From DASYLJ01 sp964432595 (GTDB taxonomy: Bacteria > Desulfobacterota > Binatia > DP-6), in NCBI GenBank assembly GCA_964432595.1, contig CAYSOF010000010.1:62001-126000 (forward strand): a stretch of DNA of 64,000 nt, read 5' to 3'. Below the pieces are notes generated by a model. That model was not told the origin of the DNA. It worked only from the letters and a program-made list of their open reading frames with translations, and searched no databases. Shown here piece after piece: positions 24,676-32,968 of the stretch (positions within the stretch are counted from its first letter, which is position 1; each line of letters opens with the position of its first letter). Both the position numbers and the translations under genes were made by a program.

Positions 24676-25686
24676 CTACTGGATCGCCGGGAGGACCTCG
24701 CGGCCGAGCGTCATCAGCGAGCCGGCCGCGACGTCGCGCGCCACGCCGGTGGAGCTCGGGATCACGTGGACGAAGTCGAGCCCCAGCGCGGCGAGCGCGC
24801 GGAAGCGCGGGACGGCCCGCTCCGGCGGCCCGGTGATCGCGAACCAGTCGACGAAGTCGTCGTCGACGCCGGCGGTGTGCGCCGCCCCGGTGCGCGTGTG
24901 CTCGGCCATGTCGTAGTGCGCGCGCAGATGGATCGCCGTCCGCCGGAGCGGTGCCGGCAGCGACTCGATGGGGCTGCCGCGCATCGACGAGAAGCGTGCG
25001 AAGGTGGCGGCGGCGCCGCGCGCGGCGTCGCGGGCCACCGCGACGTCGTCGTGCAGCACGCAGTTGACGAACGCGCCGTAGCGGATGGCGTCGGGGTCGC
25101 GGCCGGCGTCGCGTGCCGCCGCCTTCGCGTGCGCGATCGCCGTTCCGAGGTGCTCCGGGTCGGCGCCGACGGCGAAGCAGATGCGGTCGGCCTGGCGCGC
25201 GGCGGCGGCGATCACCTTCGGTCCCGTCGCGGCCACCTCGATCGGCACCCGCGGCACCTGCGCGTGCGGCAGCCATTCGAGCCGGCTCGCGAAGCCGTCG
25301 CGGTCGACGCTCTCGCCGGCGAGGTAGCCGCGTACCTGCGCCAGGTAGCGCTCGAAGCGCGCCACGGGATCGAGCGTGCGGCCGATGCGCTGTACCGACG
25401 AGTCGCCGCGGCCGATGCCCAGCACCGCGCGACCTTTGCTCTCGACCTGCAGCGAGAGCGCCGCGCACGCCGTCACCGCGGGATCGCGCGTCACGGAGTT
25501 GCTGACGCCCGGGGCGAGGCGGATGCGCGTGGTGGCCGACGCCGCCAGCATGAGCTGGCCCCACACCTCCGGCGCCGTGTTCTGGCTGTCGGGAATGCAG
25601 AGGCTCGCGAAGCCCATCGCTTCGATCGATTGCGCCAGCCCGACGAAGCGGCCCGGCACGGCCACGACCAGCACGCCGACGTCCAT
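24676..25686 (-). CDS. LLM class F420-dependent oxidoreductase
   Basis: The 336-residue protein is a luciferase-like TIM barrel of the F420-dependent (MER/Fgd-like) branch. Evidence is the start MDVGVLVVAVPGRFVGLAQ, the IRLAPGVSNSVTRDPAVTA block and VLGIGRGDSSVQRIGR near residue 88. VEVAATGPK-like binding-loop residues follow. Such enzymes use reduced F420 (or FMN) to reduce or oxidise small organic substrates. It is the last gene of a four-gene operon (TetR, deacylase, amidohydrolase, LLM), with only three bases between it and the amidohydrolase, so it likely serves the same catabolic route. It converges with the beta-helix gene, five bases apart. Confidence 0.87.
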   Translation of the reverse strand: MDVGVLVVAVPGRFVGLAQSIEAMGFASLCIPDSQNTAPEVWGQLMLAASATTRIRLAPGVSNSVTRDPAVTACAALSLQVESKGRAVLGIGRGDSSVQRIGRTLDPVARFERYLAQVRGYLAGESVDRDGFASRLEWLPHAQVPRVPIEVAATGPKVIAAAARQADRICFAVGADPEHLGTAIAHAKAAARDAGRDPDAIRYGAFVNCVLHDDVAVARDAARGAAATFARFSSMRGSPIESLPAPLRRTAIHLRAHYDMAEHTRTGAAHTAGVDDDFVDWFAITGPPERAVPRFRALAALGLDFVHVIPSSTGVARDVAAGSLMTLGREVLPAIQ

Positions 25687-25689
25687 GGC

Positions 25690-26811
25690 TCAGGCCAGCG
25701 TCGCCAGGTCGATGCCGTAGAGCTCGGCGACGTTGTCGCAGAGGATCGCGCGGCGCTGCTCGGGTGTCAGCTCGGCGCCGTGCTGCGCGAGCATCTCCTG
25801 CGACCAGGGCCACGTGGAGTCGCTGTGCGGGAAGTCGTTCGCCCACATGAGCCGCTTCCAGTTCAGCATGTCGACGCTGCGGAACGCGACCCAGTCGTCC
25901 TGGAACGTCGTGTAGATGCCGGCGGCGAAGTACTCCGACGGCAGCTTCGACAGCGCCTGGCCCGCCGGGAGCCAGTTCCGGTGCCGTTTCCACGCGTGGT
26001 CCATGCGGTACATGAAGTGCGGCACCCAGCCGGCGTCGGCCTCGACGCAGACGACGCGCAGCTTCGGATGGCGCTCGAAGACGCCGCCCAGCACGAGCAT
26101 CCCCATGATGTCCTGGCAGCTGCGGATGACGGCGAGGAAGCCGTTCATCTTCGGGCCGCGGACCGCATTCCGCTCGCGCGTCGTCAGGATGTGGAACGAC
26201 AGCGGCAGGCCGAGCTCGATCGCGGCTTCCCAGAACTCGTCGTAGGCGGGCGAGTCGTAGTCGTCCACGACGGGATCGCCCGGCATCATCACGCCGCGCA
26301 GGCCGAGCTTCTTGATCGTCTCGAGGTCGCGGATGCCTTCCTCGGGCGAGCGCATCGCCGTCTGCCCGACGCCGAGGAGCCGCGTCGGGTGCGGCGCGCA
26401 GTACTGCGCGAGCCAGCGGTTGTAGGCGTCGAAGCACGCCTTCTTGAAGTCGGGATCCTTGTGGTTGCAGATCACCATGCCGATGGTCGGGTAGATGACC
26501 TCCGCGTGCACGCCGTCGCGCGCCTGATCGGCGAGGCGCGCCTCGGGGTCCCATCCGCCGCGATGCAGCTCGTCGAAGCGCGTGCCCATCATGCGGATCT
26601 CTTCGGCGGGCTTGCCGGCGGCGGCGACGATGCCCATCGGCACGGGCGCGCGGATGCCCTCGATGAAGAAGACGTCGCCGGCGCCCTCGATCGTCTGCAG
26701 CCGCGGCGCACGGTCGCGGAACTTCGGGTCGATGTTGTCGATGTACGTGTTCGGCGGCTCGGTGACGTGCGAGTCGGCGGAAATTATCGGATGGGCGATC
26801 GGGTGAGTCAT
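25690..26811 (-). CDS. Amidohydrolase family (TIM-barrel, decarboxylase-like) protein
   Basis: The 373-residue protein belongs to the amidohydrolase-2 group. It starts with IISADSHVTEP, the D-x-H metal-binding motif. SFHILTT and VCVEADAGWVPHFMYRMDHAW follow in the middle, and LMWANDFPHSDSTWPWS gives a conserved Asp and His near the C-terminus. Members hydrolyse amides or lactones, or decarboxylate aromatic acids; which applies here is not shown. Its ATG overlaps the stop of the upstream deacylase gene by four bases (ATGA), a sign of translational coupling. The next gene is three bases downstream. Confidence 0.87.
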   Translation of the reverse strand: MTHPIAHPIISADSHVTEPPNTYIDNIDPKFRDRAPRLQTIEGAGDVFFIEGIRAPVPMGIVAAAGKPAEEIRMMGTRFDELHRGGWDPEARLADQARDGVHAEVIYPTIGMVICNHKDPDFKKACFDAYNRWLAQYCAPHPTRLLGVGQTAMRSPEEGIRDLETIKKLGLRGVMMPGDPVVDDYDSPAYDEFWEAAIELGLPLSFHILTTRERNAVRGPKMNGFLAVIRSCQDIMGMLVLGGVFERHPKLRVVCVEADAGWVPHFMYRMDHAWKRHRNWLPAGQALSKLPSEYFAAGIYTTFQDDWVAFRSVDMLNWKRLMWANDFPHSDSTWPWSQEMLAQHGAELTPEQRRAILCDNVAELYGIDLATLA

Positions 26812-28493
26812 GACGGCTGCCCTCCACGCAGCACGCGGCCGGGCAGGGGTCCGGCGGGATCGATCGCGTCGGCGCCGTCCTCGCGCAGCACCGTGCCGTT
26901 GACGACGACGGCGCGGATGCCGCGCGCTTCGGACACGAGCCGGTCGGCGCCGGCGGGCATGTCGTAGACGCGCCGCAACGGTCCGCACCCCACCGTGTCG
27001 GGATCGAAGACGGTGACGTCGGCGGCCAGACCCGGCGCGAGGCGCCCGCGGTCGTGGATGCCGAACACGTCGGCCGGCTGCGACGTCAGCTTGCGCACGC
27101 CCTCCGCGAGCGAGAGCACGCCCTTGTCGCGCACCCAGCGGCCGAGGAGATCGGTGGGCGCGCACGCGTCGCACAGCTGGCTGGCGTGCGCGCCGGCGTC
27201 GGACAAGCCGATCATCGTCGACGGGTGCGTCAGCAGCTCGCCGACGACGCGCTCGTCGGTGTTGAGGACGGCCAGGCGGAAGCGTGTGCGCAGGTCGCTC
27301 GCGAGCGACAGATCGAGCAGCAGGTCGGTCGCCGCGACGCCGCGCTCGGCGGCGACGTCGGCGAGCCGCCGCTCGGTGAGCGACGGGTCGGGCAGGTGCT
27401 CGCTGATGCGCGCCTCGCCGAACGCGTGGCTGAAGACGCCGCTGCCGATCTTGTCGCGCAGCGCCTCGCGGAACGCGGGGTCGGCGTAGATGCGCTTCTT
27501 GCCCTCGTGATCGGCGGCCGACACGGGGCGGAAGATCGAGATGCTTTCGAGCGGGAACGGCGCCGCCATCTGGAACTCGAGCGTCAGCGGCCGGCAGGAC
27601 ACCTGCGGGATCACCGGGACGCCCTCCGCCTGCAGCGCCGCCGATCGCTCGAGCACCATCTTGTGGCCGTCGGGCCCGAGCATGCCGCCGAGCAGCGCCG
27701 TCCAGCTGATCGGCCGCCCGGTGCGACGGTGCACCTGCGCGAACTCGTCGAGGAACAGGCCCGGCCCGAGCGTCGCCTGCATGAGCCCGAAGCCGACGTC
27801 GCCGAGCGCCGACGCCAGCGTCTCGATCTCGCCGAACGACGCCGCGCGGCTCGGCACCGGACGTCCCGCGAAGCCGACGTGCGTCGGCGCCTTCGACGTC
27901 GCGAAGCCGAGCGCGCCGGCGCGCAGCGCGTCGTGCACGATGGCGCGCATCGCGGCGATCTCGTCGCCGGTGGCCTCGCGCTCCGTCGCCTCCTCGCCCA
28001 TCACCCAGAGGCGCACCGGCGTGTGGCCGACGAGCGCGCCGACGTTGATCGCGGTGCCGCGGCGGGCGATCGCGTCGAGGAACTCGGGGAACGTCTCGAA
28101 GCCCCAGTCGTCGCCGAGGCCCGCTTCGAGCGCCGACAGCGACATGCCCTCGACCTTTTCGAGCGTCTGGAGGACGAGCGTGCGGTGCGCGGCGCGTGTC
28201 GGCGCGACGCCGAAGCCGCAGTTGCCCATCACGACCGACGTGACGCCGTGCCACGGCGAGATGCTGCATGCGCGGTCCCAGAAGACCTGCGCGTCGTAGT
28301 GGGTGTGGATGTCGACGAAGCCCGGCGCCACGACTGCGCCGGTCGCGTCGATCGTGCGGGCGGCGGTGCCGTCGACGCGGCCCATGGCGACGATCCGTCC
28401 GTCGCGGATGCCGAGATCGCCGCGGACGGGGGGAGCGCCCGTGCCGTCGACCAGCGTACCGTTGCGGATCACGAGGTCGACGTCGGGGTGCAT
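26808..28493 (-). CDS. N-acyl-D-amino-acid deacylase-like amidohydrolase
   Basis: The 561-residue protein is a metal-dependent hydrolase of the D-aminoacylase group. The N-terminal beta-sandwich half (DLVIRNGTLVDGTGAP) leads into the zinc-binding GFVDIHTHYDAQ. VGHTPVRLWVMG follows, and the C-terminal GLSDAGAHASQLCD holds the conserved Asp. This family hydrolyses N-acyl-D-amino acids or related amides and imides. With the coupled amidohydrolase and the F420-type oxidoreductase, it suggests a route for breaking down a cyclic or amide compound, but the compound is unknown. The TetR gene ends three bases upstream. Confidence 0.85.
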   Translation of the reverse strand: MHPDVDLVIRNGTLVDGTGAPPVRGDLGIRDGRIVAMGRVDGTAARTIDATGAVVAPGFVDIHTHYDAQVFWDRACSISPWHGVTSVVMGNCGFGVAPTRAAHRTLVLQTLEKVEGMSLSALEAGLGDDWGFETFPEFLDAIARRGTAINVGALVGHTPVRLWVMGEEATEREATGDEIAAMRAIVHDALRAGALGFATSKAPTHVGFAGRPVPSRAASFGEIETLASALGDVGFGLMQATLGPGLFLDEFAQVHRRTGRPISWTALLGGMLGPDGHKMVLERSAALQAEGVPVIPQVSCRPLTLEFQMAAPFPLESISIFRPVSAADHEGKKRIYADPAFREALRDKIGSGVFSHAFGEARISEHLPDPSLTERRLADVAAERGVAATDLLLDLSLASDLRTRFRLAVLNTDERVVGELLTHPSTMIGLSDAGAHASQLCDACAPTDLLGRWVRDKGVLSLAEGVRKLTSQPADVFGIHDRGRLAPGLAADVTVFDPDTVGCGPLRRVYDMPAGADRLVSEARGIRAVVVNGTVLREDGADAIDPAGPLPGRVLRGGQPS

Positions 28494-28496
28494 GGC

Positions 28497-29138
28497 TCAG
28501 TCCTTTCGCAGGCTGCGGGTGACGGTGTCCTTGATCTCGTCGTAGATCGCGTCGATGTCGACGTGCTCGGGGTCGATCAGCCACTGGTAGCTGGCGCCGC
28601 GGATCGCGCTGATGAAGAGGGCCGCCTGGCGGTCCGGATCGGCGTCCGCGCGCACGGTGCCGGCGGCGATGCCGGCGGCGATCCATTCCGAGACGCGCGC
28701 GCGCTGCCGGGCATGGAACTCGGCGACGTGCGGGCGCAGCGCCTCCGTCGGACCGAGCGACTCGAAGAGCAGCGCGTAGAACGCGCGCAGCTTGTCCGGA
28801 GCCGCGTGGAGCGAGCGGCGCAACGCCTCGATGACCGCGTGCAGGGCGTCGATGCCGACGCGTCCCTCGAGCCGGGGCGCGAGCCGCTCGGTGCCCCAGT
28901 GCGCGAGCATGCGCTGCAGCACTGCCCAGAGGAGGCCTTCCTTCGACCCGAAGCGGTGGCTCACGAGTCCGCGGCTGTAGCCGGCGGCGTCGCCGATGGC
29001 CTGCAGCGAGGTGCGCTCGTAGCCCCGCTCCGAGATCAGCTTCAGCGCGGCGTCGAGCAGGCGGTCCTCCGAGAGCGCCGTCCGCTCGGCCTGGGTACGC
29101 CGGCGGGGAAGGTCGATCGGGGCCGCGTCGGTGCTCAC
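28497..29138 (-). CDS. TetR/AcrR family transcriptional regulator
   Basis: The 213-residue regulator has an N-terminal TetR helix-turn-helix (LLDAALKLISERGYERTSLQ, then AIGDAAGYSRGLVSHRFGSKEGLL, about residues 25-72) and an all-helical ligand-binding domain. The C-terminal part (FISAIRGASYQWLIDPEHVD) is typical of TetR proteins regulating lipid or aromatic breakdown. It is the first gene of the operon and starts with GTG. A 22-base palindrome lies 17 bases upstream of the start, so the protein probably represses its own operon. Confidence 0.88.
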   Translation of the reverse strand: MSTDAAPIDLPRRRTQAERTALSEDRLLDAALKLISERGYERTSLQAIGDAAGYSRGLVSHRFGSKEGLLWAVLQRMLAHWGTERLAPRLEGRVGIDALHAVIEALRRSLHAAPDKLRAFYALLFESLGPTEALRPHVAEFHARQRARVSEWIAAGIAAGTVRADADPDRQAALFISAIRGASYQWLIDPEHVDIDAIYDEIKDTVTRSLRKD

Positions 29139-29155
29139 GCGCCGACGCTTACTCC

Positions 29156-29177
29156 ACTTGCTGAACGGTCAGCAAGT
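29156..29177. promoter_or_regulatory. Predicted TetR operator
   Basis: A perfect 9-base inverted repeat ACTTGCTGA-ACGG-TCAGCAAGT lies directly upstream of the TetR start. It overlaps the region where the operon's promoter should be. The size and symmetry are those of TetR-family operators. I assign it to the adjacent regulator by position. Confidence 0.7.
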
Positions 29178-29194
29178 ATTTTCTGGCGCCGCCG

Positions 29195-29231
29195 GCAAGA
29201 AACAGCGGCGGGGCGCGACCGGCCCCGCCGC
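29195..29231 (-). terminator. Rho-independent terminator of the LolA-like gene
   Basis: On the minus strand the arms GCGGCGGGGC and GCCCCGCCGC (29205-29231) pair perfectly around a seven-base loop and are followed by TGTTTCTTGC. It lies just after the stop of the LolA-like gene and before the TetR promoter, so it insulates the TetR operon. Confidence 0.75.
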
Positions 29232-29239
29232 CGGGTGGG

Positions 29240-30037
29240 TCACTTCTCGACGCCGGCCAGGATCGGCGACTGGACGACGGTGGGCAGGCCGGCCGGGTCG
29301 AAGAGCGCATCGGGCAGGTCGACGTCGAACTTGATGTTCGTGACCGCCATCTTCGTTTGCGTCTTCGACTGGATGTCCTTCATCGTGACGGCGATCGCCA
29401 CCGGCGCGCCGTCGACGACGCTGGCCGCGTCGATCGTCTCGACCTTCCAGAGCTGGCCCGCCGGATCGTAGTAGTCGCGCTCGACCGGCATCATCGTCTT
29501 CGTGTCGATCCACGTGACGACCTTCGAGTAGTACCACGTCTTCCCGGGCACGGTCTGGACCTTGTAGGCCTGCTTGCCGTTCTTCTCCTCGGTGCCGACC
29601 AGCGTGTGCGTGCCGCCGAGCGGCACGAGCCCCAGGTCGGAGTAGGTGAAGTCGGACTGCAGGAACGGCTCGAACGCTCCGAGCGGTACCAGCTCGCGGG
29701 TGCGGCGGATGTACGGGATGTAGAGCGCCAGATCGTCCACGCCGTCCTTGTTGGCGTCGTGGACGACCGACGCGATGCCGCGGGAATCGGTCGGCTGCAT
29801 CAGCACGCTGAGCGTCCGCGGCTTGCCGTTCACCGGCTTGCGCGCCTGGACGACGGTCCAGTCGGTCGTCTCGTCGTCGATGCCGCTGATGGTGAGCACG
29901 ATCTTGCGCGTGCTGGAACGCGGCGGCTCGAGCGCCGTGTTCATTCCCTTGATGATCGTGTCGGCGTCCGGCGTCTGCGCGCCGGCGGGCGCGAGCAGGA
30001 CGGGGACGAGGGCGAGGGCGACGAGGAGTGTCCGCAT
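29240..30037 (-). CDS. Outer membrane lipoprotein-sorting-like protein (LolA/LolB fold)
   Basis: The 265-residue protein has a signal peptide (MRTLLVALALVPVLLAPAGA, cleavage near AGA|QT) and the beta-barrel pattern of the outer membrane lipoprotein-sorting group. DADTIIKGMNTALEPP and LSVLMQPTDSRGIA lie near the N-terminus, and FLQSDFTYSDLGLVPL, a WYYSKVVTWIDTKTMMPVERDYYD strand pair and KMAVTNIKFDVDLPDALF follow. These periplasmic proteins bind acyl chains and carry lipids or lipoproteins, often next to RND exporters; none is adjacent here. The Shine-Dalgarno AGGAGG precedes ATG 30037. It may share transcription with the SAM hydrolase gene upstream (41 bases). Confidence 0.8.
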   Translation of the reverse strand: MRTLLVALALVPVLLAPAGAQTPDADTIIKGMNTALEPPRSSTRKIVLTISGIDDETTDWTVVQARKPVNGKPRTLSVLMQPTDSRGIASVVHDANKDGVDDLALYIPYIRRTRELVPLGAFEPFLQSDFTYSDLGLVPLGGTHTLVGTEEKNGKQAYKVQTVPGKTWYYSKVVTWIDTKTMMPVERDYYDPAGQLWKVETIDAASVVDGAPVAIAVTMKDIQSKTQTKMAVTNIKFDVDLPDALFDPAGLPTVVQSPILAGVEK

Positions 30038-30078
30038 GGGCGCCTCCTCTAGCCCCATGCTCGGTGCGCGACAAGACG

Positions 30079-30945
30079 TCAGCGCGTCTTGCGATGGATG
30101 GTGAAGCGCGTCCCGGGGCCGACACCGAACCGCTCCGAGAAGTTGCCCTGATTCACGGCCGCGCTCAGGCGGTCGCGGGAGTCGACGTAGAGGAGCGGCT
30201 CGCCCACCGGCACCGACGCGAACGTCTTCACGAAGGGCAGGGTGAGGTCGCGCTCGCCGAAGCGGACGGTGACGCGGTCGCCGATCGTCCAGCCGAGCGT
30301 CGCGAACAGCGGCGCGTCGACGTTCGTGACGAGGTTGCCGAACGGCCCGTCGAGCGCGGTGACCTGCCCCTGCAGCGTGTCGTCGGCGATCCCGGCGTGT
30401 GGGAGGCCGATGGTGACCGGGCGCTCGATCACCGGCCCGACCTGCGTCCAGTCGTCGCCCCGGGCGATGCGGGCGGCGACGGGCGCGAAGATGTCGCGGC
30501 CGTGGAACGTCGACGAGACGCCCTTGCCGATCATCCAGTCCGGGTTCGTGATCTCGCGCGCGCCGGCCAGGCCGTCGCGCGACGCCACCGACGTGATGAG
30601 CCCGTTGTCGGGGAGGACGAACCACTGGCCGCGTTTCGTGCGCGCGACCATCGGCCGTCGCGCGCTGCCGACGCCGGGATCGACGACCGCGACGAACACC
30701 GTCGCGTTCGGCCAGTAGGGTGCGGTCCCGGCGAGGAAGCGCGCGCCGTCGGCGATCGAGTACGGCGTCACCTCGTGCGTGAGGTCGGTGATCCGCGCCA
30801 GCGGCGCCAGGCCGACCATGACGCCCTTGCAGAGCGCGACCGAGTCGTCCGTCGTGCCGAAGTCGCTCATGAAGACGATGGGCGCCTGCTCGGCGCGAGC
30901 CACGGACGAGAGCAGCAGCAGGACGACGGCGAGCGTGCGGCGCAT
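30079..30945 (-). CDS. Exported SAM hydroxide adenosyltransferase (SAM hydrolase)
   Basis: The 288-residue protein has a Sec signal peptide (MRRTLAVVLLLLSSVARA, cleavage before EQAP). The rest is the DUF62 family, which cleaves S-adenosylmethionine to adenosine and methionine. DFG (28-30), DPGVGS (89-94, Asp89), Arg96 and His148 (FHGRD) match the Asp-Arg-His triad of archaeal SAM hydroxide adenosyltransferase. FGNLVTNV is the conserved C-terminal domain motif. The signal peptide is odd because SAM is mainly cytosolic, so it may act on SAM or another adenosyl compound in the periplasm. It does not have the substitutions needed to call it a halogenase. Confidence 0.88.
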   Translation of the reverse strand: MRRTLAVVLLLLSSVARAEQAPIVFMSDFGTTDDSVALCKGVMVGLAPLARITDLTHEVTPYSIADGARFLAGTAPYWPNATVFVAVVDPGVGSARRPMVARTKRGQWFVLPDNGLITSVASRDGLAGAREITNPDWMIGKGVSSTFHGRDIFAPVAARIARGDDWTQVGPVIERPVTIGLPHAGIADDTLQGQVTALDGPFGNLVTNVDAPLFATLGWTIGDRVTVRFGERDLTLPFVKTFASVPVGEPLLYVDSRDRLSAAVNQGNFSERFGVGPGTRFTIHRKTR

Positions 30946-31037
30946 CGGGGCCCTATAGCAGAGGTCACCCTTGTCGCACCTGGAGTGCCATGGTAGCCGT
31001 CCCAGGTTCCCAAACGTCCGTCCATAAGGAGAGCTCG

Positions 31038-32234
31038 ATGCGTAAGATGCGTGAAGCGGTGATCGTCGCCACGGCCCGGACCGGCATGGCCAAGTCGTTC
31101 CGCGGTTCGTTCAACCTGACCCGTCCCGACGACATGGCCGCGCACGCGATCAAGGCCGCCGTCGCGAAGGTCCCGCAGCTCGATCCGAAGGAGATCGACG
31201 ACTGCGTCTTCGGCACCGGCTTCCCCGAGGGCCCGCAGGGCTTCAACGTCGGACGCAACGTCGCCGTGATGGCGGGCCTGCCGCACGAGGTTCCCGGCTC
31301 GACCGTCAGCCGCTTCTGCTCGTCGGGTCTGAACGCCGTCGCCGTCGCGGCGCACATGGTCGAGGCCGAGGGCGCCGACGCGGTCATCGCGGGCGGGCTC
31401 GAGTCGATCACCATGATGCAGAACGACTTCAACAAGGTGAACCTCTTCAACCCGTGGCTGATGGAGCACTACAAGCAGATCTACATGCCCATGGGGCTCA
31501 CCGCCGAGGTCGTCGCCGACCGCTACAAGGTCAGCCGCGAGAAGCAGGACGAGCTCGCGCTCGCGTCGCAGCAGCGCACCGCGAAGTTCCAGGAGTCGGG
31601 CAAGGACAAGGACGAGATCGCGCCGATGTCGGTGACGATGGAGCTCACCGACAAGGCGACGGGCGAGAAGTCGCAGAAGCAGGTCACCGTCGACCGCGAC
31701 GAGTGCAACCGCCCGAGCACGACGCTCGAGAACCTGCAGAAGCTGCCCGGCGCGTTCAAGGAAGGTGGCAGCGTCACCGCCGGCAACTCGTCGCAGTTCT
31801 CCGACGGCGCCGCTGCGGTCGTCATCATGTCGCTCGACCGCGCGCAGCAGCTCGGCATCAAGCCGCTCGGCTTCTTCCGCGGCTGCGTGTTCGCCGGCTG
31901 CGAGGCCGACGAGATGGGGATCGGTCCGGTGTTCGCGGTGCCGAAGCTGCTGAAGCGCGCCGGCCTCACGATCGACGACATCGACATCGTCGAGCTGAAC
32001 GAGGCGTTCGCGTCGCAGGCCGTCTACTGCCGCGATCGGCTCGGCATCCCGCAGGAGAAGCTCAACCCGAACGGCGGCGCCATCTCGATCGGTCATCCGT
32101 ACGGCATGACCGGCGCGCGCATGACCGGCACGCTGCTCCTCGAGCTGCAGCGCCAGAAGAAGCGCTGGGGCATCGTCACCATGTGCATCGGTGGCGGCAT
32201 GGGCGCGGCGGGTCTGTTCGAAGCGGCGCTCTGA
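31038..32234 (+). CDS. Thiolase (acetyl-CoA C-acetyltransferase-type)
   Basis: The 398-residue thiolase has all three catalytic residues: nucleophile Cys94 (SRFCSSGLNAV), His353 (GHPYG) and Cys383 (TMCIGGGMGAA). FAVPKLLKRAGLTIDDIDIVELNEAFASQA is the conserved NEAF block. It condenses two acetyl-CoA to acetoacetyl-CoA or, in reverse, splits 3-ketoacyl-CoA. Directly upstream of the mevalonate/hopanoid genes and in the same direction, it may supply acetoacetyl-CoA to MvaS, though a beta-oxidation role is equally possible. The EVE gene follows after four bases. ATG 31038 has AAGGAG upstream. Confidence 0.9.
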   Translation: MRKMREAVIVATARTGMAKSFRGSFNLTRPDDMAAHAIKAAVAKVPQLDPKEIDDCVFGTGFPEGPQGFNVGRNVAVMAGLPHEVPGSTVSRFCSSGLNAVAVAAHMVEAEGADAVIAGGLESITMMQNDFNKVNLFNPWLMEHYKQIYMPMGLTAEVVADRYKVSREKQDELALASQQRTAKFQESGKDKDEIAPMSVTMELTDKATGEKSQKQVTVDRDECNRPSTTLENLQKLPGAFKEGGSVTAGNSSQFSDGAAAVVIMSLDRAQQLGIKPLGFFRGCVFAGCEADEMGIGPVFAVPKLLKRAGLTIDDIDIVELNEAFASQAVYCRDRLGIPQEKLNPNGGAISIGHPYGMTGARMTGTLLLELQRQKKRWGIVTMCIGGGMGAAGLFEAAL

Positions 32235-32238
32235 GCGG

Positions 32239-32649
32239 ATGGCCCGGCAGTACTGGCTGGTCAAGCAGGAGCCGACGAAGTACCCGTTCGACCAGCTCGT
32301 CGCGGACGGCCGGACCACCTGGGACGGCGTCCGCAACTTCCAGGCTCGCAACAACCTCGCGGCGATGAAGACCGGCGACCGGGTGCTCTACTACCACTCG
32401 GTCGTCGGAACCGCCGTCGTCGGCATCGCCGAGGTCGCGCGCGAGGCCTTCCCCGACCCGTCGGCGTCCGATCCGCGGTGGGTCGCCGTCGAGCTGAAGG
32501 CCGTCAAGAAGCTGAAGGCGCCGGTCACGCTCGAGCAGATCAAGGGCGAGAAGCGCCTCGCCGGCATCCCGCTGCTGCGCCAGTCGCGGCTGAGCGTCAT
32601 GCCGCTCGAGAAGGACGCCTTCGACCGGATCGTCGCGCTGGGGGGATGA
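32239..32649 (+). CDS. EVE domain-containing protein
   Basis: The 136-residue protein is one EVE domain, from the start MARQYWLVKQEPTKYPFDQL through TTWDGVRNFQARNNLAAMKTGDRVLYYHS. The PUA-like fold and the aromatic pocket residues (Trp in TTWDGVRN, YYHS) are those of thymocyte nuclear protein 1. EVE domains bind modified bases in DNA or RNA. In bacteria they often sit by restriction systems, but none is here. The gene is four bases after the thiolase and probably co-transcribed. Confidence 0.9.
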   Translation: MARQYWLVKQEPTKYPFDQLVADGRTTWDGVRNFQARNNLAAMKTGDRVLYYHSVVGTAVVGIAEVAREAFPDPSASDPRWVAVELKAVKKLKAPVTLEQIKGEKRLAGIPLLRQSRLSVMPLEKDAFDRIVALGG

Positions 32650-32767
32650 CGGGTCACTGGTACCGTGTGCTGATCGTCGCGATTGTAGCGGCGCTCGCGC
32701 CACTGGGTCACCGCTAGCGATCACCATCCGAAACGACGTCGCGCGCCTCCGGCGAGCGGACGGCGAG

Positions 32768-32790
32768 CGGCGGTCCGGTCCGGACCGCCG
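32768..32790. terminator. Perfect 11-base hairpin, possible terminator of thiolase-EVE
   Basis: CGGCGGTCCGG-T-CCGGACCGCCG pairs perfectly. It has no T-tract, so it may be a Rho-helped terminator or an operator. It lies about 120 bases after the EVE stop and about 50 bases upstream of the predicted promoter of the mvaA operon. Confidence 0.45.
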
Positions 32791-32839
32791 CGACGGCGCG
32801 AAAGACCCGGCAGGCGCACCGCGTCGGCGACCTCGCATT

Positions 32840-32868
32840 TGACATGCAGGTCGCTCGCCGATAGAGGC
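32840..32868 (+). promoter_or_regulatory. Predicted sigma70-type promoter of the mvaA-hpn operon
   Basis: TTGACA (32840-32845) matches the -35 consensus exactly. It is followed after 17 bases by TAGAGG (32863-32868), a weak -10. The start of transcription would fall at about 32875, inside the CTGACC dyad, which suits repression at the start site. Confidence 0.5.
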
Positions 32869-32870
32869 AC

Positions 32871-32900
32871 TGACCGATCGGTTTATATCGGACGGTCAGC
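32871..32900. promoter_or_regulatory. 30-base dyad, predicted repressor operator
   Basis: The dyad has 7-base perfect arms CTGACCG/CGGTCAG with several further paired positions inside. It contains the shorter palindrome ACCGATCGGT (32874-32883). It overlaps the predicted transcription start, as a repressor operator would. TetR-family boxes often have a TGACC/GGTCA core, but the regulator is not identified. Confidence 0.5.
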
Positions 32901-32968
32901 TCGTCTGACTGTCGTTCCGAACGGGCGGGGAGGGTGCGGCGGTGGGAAGAAGTCGAACGATTTCAGGA

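Noticed and set aside
21551..26827. A 1758-codon minus-strand frame across the BON, beta-helix and catabolic genes
   Set aside because: The conserved domains are in other frames; this one has no recognisable motif away from its short overlap with a real gene.
32871..32900. The dyad before mvaA as a terminator of the EVE gene
   Set aside because: It overlaps a TTGACA-type promoter and lacks a T-tract. The hairpin at 32768 is the better terminator candidate.
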